Shown: positions 1 through 8,300 of the stretch, piece after piece | Numbering within the stretch: position 1 is the stretch's first letter | Layout of the letters: the number at the start of each line of letters is the position of its first letter | Source of the DNA: Phoronis ovalis | Taxonomy: Eukaryota > Phoronida > Phoronidae | DNA length: 14,300 nt | NCBI GenBank assembly: GCA_028565635.1 | Contig: JAOXYB010033096.1 | Span: 1-14,300 of the forward strand | Direction: 5' to 3' | Translations under genes and position numbers: made by a program | Notes under the pieces: model-generated | Told to the model about the DNA's origin: nothing | The model's database searches: none | What the model saw: the letters and a program-made list of their open reading frames with translations, nothing else

Positions 1-70
1 TAGTCTTTTTAAGGTAAAAAGTCAACAGGGGACTAAAATCCACCCATTTTTCCTTGCCGCGTGGCTGCAT

Positions 71-146
71 ACAAAATTGCCCGTACAATATATATTATTG
101 TACGGCACACAAAATTGCCCGTACAATATACAGTATTATTGTACGG
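71..146. repeat. Two tandem units, each a short hairpin
   Basis: The 22-mer at 71-92 recurs exactly at 109-130, giving a period of 38 bases. Each unit contains perfect 10-bp arms CCGTACAATA and TATTGTACGG (81-90 with 96-105, and 119-128 with 137-146), separated by 5 and 8 bases. The units differ only by a few bases in the loop. The surrounding GC-richer text differs from the flanking AT-rich DNA, which suggests the edge of a dispersed repeat. No terminal duplication could be defined. Confidence 0.8.
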
Positions 147-197
147 CCTCGGAAATACTGAAAGCTGATTGGTTAAAACCACGTAAGTGTGAATTAA

Positions 198-366
198 TAA
201 TTGTTAATGTTTGCCAAAACTTCTTTTTATTATAAAGTAAAGTGATAAAGTAGTAATATTGTTATCATGCAGTGATCATAAAGTCTTGTTTCGTTTTCTT
301 CAAATTTTAGATTCAAGTTCTTGAATAAATAAAATTGGTTTGAATGTTAATTGTTAATGCTTGCCA
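198..366 (+). repeat. Imperfect 19-bp direct repeat, 150 bases apart
   Basis: TAATTGTTAATGTTTGCCA at 198-216 and TAATTGTTAATGCTTGCCA at 348-366 differ at one base. The copies lie exactly 150 bases apart. They may mark a decayed duplication or the ends of an inserted element; flanking similarity fades quickly. Confidence 0.5.
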
Positions 367-1468
367 TTCTTCTCAACTGAAAAAAAAAATTCTCCTACCT
401 ACCAACCCACCCCTATAGTGGTGGGCCGGCAAACACAAAACAATCTTTTAAGGGTGGCCTCAGTAATCATGTTGCAATTTCTCTTTGCCAGACCATCTGA
501 TCATGTTATACTATAACTGTCAGGGCACTAACATTTAACCAATTTTGTGGTTTTACAGCTGAGGTTTAATGAGGCTAGACACCCAAAAGAGAGGTGAATG
601 TTCAGTATACACCTCAGTACACATATAAACCAATATTCCATGACTACCCATTGAGTATCTCAAATAGCAAATTGAGACTCTATCTATTCCATATGTTACA
701 GTGAACAAATAGGAAAGACCAATCTTTGCTGATAATTTCATATCTACCATCTCTCACATTCTGTACCAGACTCACATGATGCATAAGCTTCATGTGAATT
801 ATCAAAATTTCCAGATAAAAATGCTTCAAGATGAGTAATCATTTATTTGGATTATTATTACAAAATATTTGAATTAATCATAAAATTTGTTACAAAACTG
901 AGTGTATTATTTTGAAAGTTCTTTTTTAATTTGGAAAAAATATTTGCTGCATCTGCGCATTGAAGACACTTTTCTTATTTTGTCTAGCTACATCAAAAAC
1001 CTAAAAGTCAATTACTCTTACAGCTTGACAGGAACACAAACATTATATCAAGTTCTGTAATCTTGTACAATATTATTAATAAATACAACATGTACAAGTT
1101 TACCAGAATCAAGCCACAACTGCAACTCCACAATTAACAAAATTACTCTCGATGTACACAGTCTGCCACCTATTATTCTGTTACATATAAACCATTTCAA
1201 AAACTATCTCTGGAAAGACTTTTCACGAAAATACAACTTTCAATAATAATCCTTCCCTAAAAACAAAACTTCAGAATGGTAACACATTTAATAACAAAAT
1301 ATGCAATTGCTACATCTATACAACAAGGTGTCTAATAAACACCCGCAATTACAATTACCATTACCATTACGTTAAATACTGGTAATAGTTAGGTAATGAT
1401 ATACACTCATTCAGTAACATAAGAAGTTGTCGCTTTGGTTAATAGGACCAGAGCTCATAATATAACAA

Positions 1469-1474
1469 TTTATT
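1469..1474 (-). terminator. Possible poly(A) signal AATAAA
   Basis: AATAAA on the minus strand is followed by a T-rich stretch (TTGTTATATTATG). It would serve a transcript ending after the candidate terminal exon at 1890. Such hexamers are frequent in AT-rich DNA, so the call depends on that exon being real. Confidence 0.2.
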
Positions 1475-1889
1475 ACCTGAAATCTAACAGTATATCTTAC
1501 TCTAGCAGTCATATCCTACAGTTTCCTTTGATTAGCATGTTTCACCTGATACCTTTGATATGCCTATGAATAGTTCAGCTTTATGTGTTCATACATATAA
1601 TTAGATCTACCTGTATCTTTAATAATCATTCTAAAATTTTGATCAAAGGTGCTAATAGCAATGATATTAAGTTTGTAATTACTGTTCATAGCATATCTAT
1701 TAACATTCTTAGCACCAGGTAGAATTTCACTTTGTGACACTGCAATTGCAACAATTTTGGGGTTAAGGATACAGAAGTTTCACATTTAGAAAGGATTTTA
1801 ATTAGGGGTATGAAAGCATGAAGCATTAAAATAATAGGCAGTTTAAATGTACATGAAGATATCACAAACTAATACCAAGTACATAGATG

Positions 1890-1967
1890 TCAAGTCTTTC
1901 GAGCATGACACCCTGCTTTGTGCTCATTTTCTGCTATTGCTTTCAGCAGAAAATTGTCTGAAAATAC
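1890..1967 (-). CDS. Candidate terminal coding exon of a short tensin form
   Basis: After an acceptor-like ggggttcag, 25 codons are open in phase 0 (the phase left by the exon at 2334-2231) and end at TGA, 1892-1890. The peptide starts VFSDNFLLKAIAENEHKAGC and ends HARKT. An AATAAA signal on the same strand (plus-strand TTTATT at 1469-1474) lies about 415 bases downstream. The pyrimidine tract before the acceptor is poor (gaattctatggtggggttcag), and 25 open codons are not unusual by chance. If real, this ends a tensin lacking the SH2 and PTB domains; if not, the region is simply intron. Evidence is weak. Confidence 0.25.
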   Translation of the reverse strand, partial: VFSDNFLLKAIAENEHKAGCHARKT

Positions 1968-2230
1968 CTGAACCCCACCATAGAATTCTGCCAACTTGTC
2001 AGGTGACCCAATGACCTTATTTCTATTCACTCACCCACTACAAACTGAAGTATAACAAAATTTTCAAACCTCATATTATAAATTTAAAATCTTCAAGATA
2101 ATATGAGAACAGGATTGCAGCTAAAAATATCACTCCCAAAAAGTAGATATTAGCATCTAGTGGTTATAGCCTGTATTCTGCAATGGTACTTTACAAAAAT
2201 GGCTACACATAGTTAATTAAATCAACTCAC

Positions 2231-2334
2231 TGCTTTTGTTTGTGTCTGGTATGACTTCTGCCATGTCTGTCTCTGTTCAGTAAATGCAGCTTGTTGCAAT
2301 CTTTGTTCTAGTTCTTCAAGTTTCTTGGTATAGT
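2231..2334 (-). CDS. TNS: Tensin exon 13: coiled-coil-like helix
   Basis: A 104-bp exon, phase 1 to 0, encodes [20 protein letters not shown] followed by [15 protein letters not shown] (residues 910-944). The borders are ccttgcttgcag|AC and AAAGCA|gtgagt. [17 protein letters not shown] has a heptad-like leucine spacing with Lys/Glu/Gln between, so a short coiled coil or single helix is expected. If the following intron is retained, translation stops after two more codons (GTG AGT TGA), which would give a short protein ending here. In a full-length tensin the next exons would lead towards the SH2 domain; these are not recognised to the left. Confidence 0.9.
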
Positions 2335-5300
2335 CTGCAAGCAAGGAAAATGATACACATAAATCGCCATGAATATTAAAAGAGAAAAATTCAATTATAA
2401 GTAATTGATAACCATGAAACAAAGTTTAAAAAAATACATTGAGGTTGAAAACAAAAAATGTATATATCATCAGTACTGATGATCTCTATAGCTACCATCC
2501 ACTAACAATCACCTGAATCATTCCAGGTAGCCAGATTGTTAAACTTTAAATCTTTTTTTAAAAGACAGTTAGAAACGTGTACAATACATTATTTTATTAG
2601 TATTACTAAAAACAAAGAAAAAATTAATGAAATAATTTGTTTTTGAAAGAAACAAAATAAATGAGAAATGTGAAAATTAGAAACATCAAGTTGTGAATAG
2701 CTAACAACAGAGTAGAAAAATATTACCACAGTAATTAAGAAGCCGATTACAGTAGTAGGAAATGCTGTACTGCTACATGTTTCCTGGTTATGTTTGTATT
2801 CGATTACAGTAGTAGGAAATGCTGTACTGCTACATGTTTCCTGGGTATGTTTGTATTTACTTATAGGTTAACTAGAATTTTAGTCAGGATTACTTCTAAA
2901 CAAAATCTCCATGGTTTCCTGTAGGGTGGCTAAATGGCCCATGATTAAAAATTTTTTAATAGGAGTATCACATGTATGTCGAACTAGTTTGTGATTTTTC
3001 AAAAACATTTTATTTTTAAATCCTGTTACATACAAAAACAGTTATAACAATGCATGTTAAGTTAGGTAGAGAATCTTAATTTCAAGTTCTGATGGCATTT
3101 TAAATTAAAGAAATTGACAGTTTGTAAATGGCACAAAACTGTTGTTGGACATCGGCAAAACACCATACAGGATTATACTCATGGGTTTATCTTGCAACTC
3201 TAGCCCTGATGTAAAAGATTTCTTACACTGAAATCTGCTTACATTTTAATGTGATATTCGTAACCAAAGTGCTCAATACCGCTGTAATTTAGAAACTGAA
3301 GTGTATCAAACACCTCAAACCATGAATGTACAGCATTTTCTAAGACTGAACTATATAAAAAAATACCTTTGTTAGTTTGAGTAGCCTGAGTAAAACTTGG
3401 AGAAACAGCTCTATTATTAACTAAAGAAAAGCGAAAAGCAATGTTAAATGAAAGCTTACACTTTAAAAGTAAAAACATTGATATTCTTGCACTAAAACAA
3501 CTAGCTCTATATCATTTTCAAATTAAAAATGTCTACTTAAAGAATTTCTTTTCAAAAGAACTCACACATTCATAGAAATGACAGACATCACACACTGTGT
3601 TAGTTAATGCAGCTTAAACCTATTCGTTAATATGAGTAAATATAATTAAAAATCTCCAATCAATCAAGGGACATCACAATAATGCTTATTAGCACTGATT
3701 CCACACCACAACCACTATACACCAATAAAAGCAGAAATAAGCTGTACATTTTTTTGTTTGTTTACTTTTATCGGTTTGTTTTCCTTTGTCTGTTGGATAA
3801 GACAAATTAAGATTAGCAATTATATACCAGACTACTATTGACATATAAAGGAATGGTAAGCTAATTGTGCAGATATTTCTAAAACCTACTTAATGAAATG
3901 GAATCAATCAGTAACAGAAACTCTTTCAACTGTTCCAAGTTTTCTAGCAATATTTTATCCCACAGATTACATAATGGCAGCAATCTTAAATTCAGAGAAT
4001 ACTTACCCTGCATGGTGTGGGTTCTGTCAACATGTACCGGTAGAATGACCTCGTCATTATTTTGATGTCGAGAGGACTGGTACGACTGTGAATGACTTAT
4101 AGTATGATACCCTTGGGGTAAAGGTGAAATGCTTCTTTGTGATGGTGGTGGTGTATGAGAAGTTTTCACTTTATACGCAACAACAGGACGTTCCCGGTCG
4201 TAAGAAGTATCAGAATTTTGGCGACGTAATTGTCGGCCATGAGAGGAATACCAATCCCGGGATAAAGTGCGCGATCTCATAGCGTCTTTGCTACTGCTAC
4301 GCACTGGTGTTACAGGTGGTTTGCTGTTAAATACTCTCTCATGTATTTCTGAAGTATATTTTGTTTCCCCTGGTATAAAGTTTGCTTTCTTGTCCTGTGG
4401 TGTAATAGTCACTGTGTAGGACACAGGTTGTTCAACAACAATATCTTTTTTGGAAGTAAAAGTTTTCAAAGTATTAGAATCGGTTCTATCAAAACTTGAC
4501 CCATTAGGTAAATTATGAAGATATCCTGTACTATCCCGTTCAATCTCGGATTCACTTGATCGACGTTGCGCAATTCTATTCTGTGCATTCTTTAGCTCAT
4601 TCACAAGTAGTTTCTCTTGGGTTGATCGTGTTTCCCAGGCGGGTCTCTCTCTTCGAGCCTGTAATTTCTGCTGCTGCTGTTGCAACCAACTTGATGTATT
4701 CTCTGCGGTATCTGAAGTGCTATACGATCGATATGACCGAGATTCCACCTGATTTTCATACCCAGGACTATATGGCACCGAATGTAGACGTTCTCGTGGA
4801 GGACTACTTTGCACATGTAACACCGGAGATGGTGTACGTACTCTCACAGTTTCACTCCAGGAACCAGGAGTTGTTTTACTCGATCGTTCAAACTTTTCAA
4901 CAGTCACATGTTGTTTTGTATGACTACCAGGTTCGCTATAATTATACGCCGTTTTCTGAACAGTTACTTTACCTTCACCACCATCGGGAGTGGTGTAGTT
5001 TCTAGACTCCTTCATGCTGCTGCTTTTACCCCGCCCTGGTGTATTCGTGCTAAAACTCTGATCGTTTAATAAGTCCTTTAATATTTCATCCAATTGGCTT
5101 TGTTCATCTGCCAGTTGTTTCGTCGCAGATCTTGTTTCGGGCGTTTGTGATTCAGTAAATGTTTCAGTATGCATCGATCTATTTATTGTACTGCTGCTTC
5201 CTCCAGCAGGCCTGCCATCATTTGTGTCAATGCTTATGTTGACATTTGGTGATGAACTTGTAAAGGATGTCACACCAAAACTGGTCCCACTTGTACCATA

Positions 5301-8300
5301 ACCTATATAAGGCACCAAAACATGAGTTGACACTGTATTATGAACAGGCCAAAATAAATGTTTAAAATAATTTATAACCAGCTGTTGCTTATCTCAAGTG
5401 AATCTATTTTCCAAACGACAACATATATTCAACTAATTTTCTTCATTTGCATGTAAAATTTTCCGAAACTTATATTCTGTTGTTTAACACTAAAGTATTT
5501 GGCCTATTCAGTTCGTGTCATTCTGTTCCAAGACCAGCAAAATCATAAAAAATTTAATTTTGTTGCCTCATCATTTAATCAGACATCTTAGTTCAGATGG
5601 TCTGCTGTTAATTAATTCACAACATTTCTTTCAATAAAGATTATGAAAAAATGAAAGAAACACACTAACCAGAACTAATAGTGGAGTGGCTGGGGCTGTA
5701 TTGTGGTCCATTTAAAGTGGGTCCGTTCATTATTGGCTTTTTGCCAACAGTTGCATACAAACTTCCATCAATAGGTCCAGGTTTATGCGACAGATGTGTC
5801 ACATTGATACTTGACTGGATTGTTTGATCAGCTTCTTCATTTTCATTAACATCTGGAAAGAAGCAAGTATTCGTTAATACATGTTTTACCAACAGTGCAG
5901 TATGACTATTACACTCTTGTTTATATACGAGGACATGTCTGGTAACAAATTTCGCATATTAAAAGTTAAATTTAGTCAATTGTGGAACAATAAATTTCAT
6001 TTCACAACATCCTCATCATTTCAATAATTGTTAAAACAAACCTGTGTCTATACCATTCTCAAAGTTTTCATAAGAATCCCATCTAACCAAGGGATCGGGT
6101 GATTCGTCTACCGAAACAGAACCTTCGTTCATCATCTCATTGGCTGAAACAAGAAAATTGCATAACCAAGTAACAGACTGCCTAGTGTTATGAATGACAT
6201 TAAAAGGATTAACATACAGAAAGTCTTTCAATCTAATGGTAGTAAAATTGCAAAGACTTACTTTCTATTTTTTGAAATTTTATTACATGTACAACCAAAT
6301 ATAAGAACATTGCCAAAAGGAGATGAAACTTATCCGAAAAGTTACAACTAAGAATATGAAAAATAGATACTCACCTTGAATTTTATGTGGACTTTGAGAA
6401 AATATGAATTCAATTTTTGTATAATCTGGAAACCTTGGGTCCAGATATGCATCGTCGAGTTCTGATTTGCTAAAGACAAGTCCGTAATCTGTGATGGCAC
6501 AAGTGTGAAACTGACAACGAAAGATGACATCTCGTGTGGAAGACCCATACTTTTTATGATAACATTTGATCAGGATATCTCCTCGCAACTGCAAGCCTTG
6601 TTTCATTGACATACACATGCGTTGGCTGTTGTCTGCTAAATTACTGGAAACAATATAACATTTTTGCAATCAAACTTTTAAAAATCTATTCGAGGTACTG
6701 TATAGTAATGATATGGTCTAGCACCGAATAGCTTTTACACTGCGTTTATATTTAAATCATCACAAAATGTGAATTTGGTATCTATCAGGCAGAGAAATAT
6801 GCGATCACAACTGGCTTGTAGTAAGTACATAGAGAGGGTTTCAAATTCGAATGTACAAAAGTAAGTTTAACTTAAATTTGTAACACATCTTTCAGTTAAA
6901 ACACATTTTTATAATGGCTTCTTCCACCACAAGACAAGTACTTACTACACTCCTGAGGTATAAATTGGCTGCATGCCTTGGTACACTTTAAGAAATGGTC
7001 GACAACGAGCCCGACCATCAAAGTTTGGTATTCCATGTATCAAAACATGATGTAGATACAGCGGATTACTGTTGATTTTTATTGCACCAGAGAGAAGGCC
7101 TGAGAAGTAATGTACATATCGTCGTTGAGATGGCTGTGTTACATCGGCAAGTTTGTCGTCATAGAACCGTTTCATAGCGAAGTAATCCAATGCTTGGTCA
7201 GCACTGAAAAAAACAAAGGAAAAACATTAAACAATAAGCATACTAAGGAAAGCTTTATATTTAACGACTTATAGACAGCATACTGGTAAGATGAAGTACA
7301 TATCACAGGGACTGGCATCCTCTATCTACAAGTACTGAGACTAGTCCAGTTGTTATCAAGGATAAACGCTTTTGTCAAGAGAAGCACAGCATCACTCATC
7401 GCATATCTATTTTTGCTTATGCTTCAATGTTAAACTTTTATCTGTAGCTATATATTAAAATACTGGAAAGCACACACAATTCATAAGGTCATTTAGTTAA
7501 TAAAAATAAACATAGTAACCTTGCACAGATATTGCTATAGTGCATGTATGCTGCAATGACAACACCCGTTCTTCCTTTCCCTCCCTTACAATGCACAACG
7601 GCAACATGCTGAGGGTCGGAGTTCAACCACGAATCCATTGATTTGCATATACTGCAAAGTCTCTCAAGAGGTGGCGCCAGGTGATCAGGCCAACCAAAAT
7701 CTAATACCTGAAACATATGATACATATATGCATTAGCACAAAATCAGAATAGAATAACACTGCATCATTTGCACAAAATGAAAAGTTTTCCTGCCCATCT
7801 TTTAGGCAAAAACCGTCCTATTTTATGCACAATCTTTACTTTCATTTGGCTATGCCTACAATATTTCTAATTCGTCAGTTTAAAATATATAGAAACCAAT
7901 ACAACTAACCTGGTTATTGAATTTGCTAATATCATATCTTCTTTCTGATAAGTTGACGATTAAGTAATTGTCGCCATGTCTAGACTTTAACATTTGCGCC
8001 ACTTCTTTGATGTTGTTTCTATAAGCTGCTTGAAATCCCTTAGCAGGGAATGACATAGCTGAAAAACAGAAGGCATTATCAAATAACAACAGAACACAGG
8101 AAAATGAGTGTTTAGTCCTGACCATTCTTTCCATGTGTCACAGTTCTCAGGCTACGGTACTTATTTCTTGTGTCGCCTATGGGCCACATACAATGAACAA
8201 ATATCAAACTTAGCCGTGAAATGAAGTATGAAAGCCTGCAGTCTGGCATTATGGGAATACGAATTATTAATATTGGAATTCCACCTCAAACTGCTGTAGG

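Larger units (their letters stand above)
1..2230. other. AT-rich non-coding region left of the last supported exon
   Basis: No convincing exon other than the weak candidate at 1967-1890 is visible on either strand, and nothing resembles the SH2 or PTB domains of tensin. Contents are a tandem hairpin repeat at 71-146, a 19-bp imperfect direct repeat at 198-216 and 348-366, and minus-strand AATAAA signals at 1474-1469 and 846-841. Most likely this is intron between the linker exons and the C-terminal exons outside the window, or 3' untranslated and downstream sequence of a short form. Confidence 0.6.

Noticed and set aside
4556-5005. A 149-codon plus-strand open frame opposite the large linker exon
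   Set aside because: It lies wholly antisense to the 1296-bp tensin exon, which has correct splice borders and phase. The peptide has no recognisable domain and looks like a shadow of Ser/Thr-rich codons.
5303-5333. Extension of exon 11 to an ATG at about 5333 as a separate intron-less gene
   Set aside because: The frame is open there, but the ttatatag acceptor at 5302 gives exactly the phase needed after exon 10 and continues the tensin linker. A free-standing gene starting in the intron is not needed.
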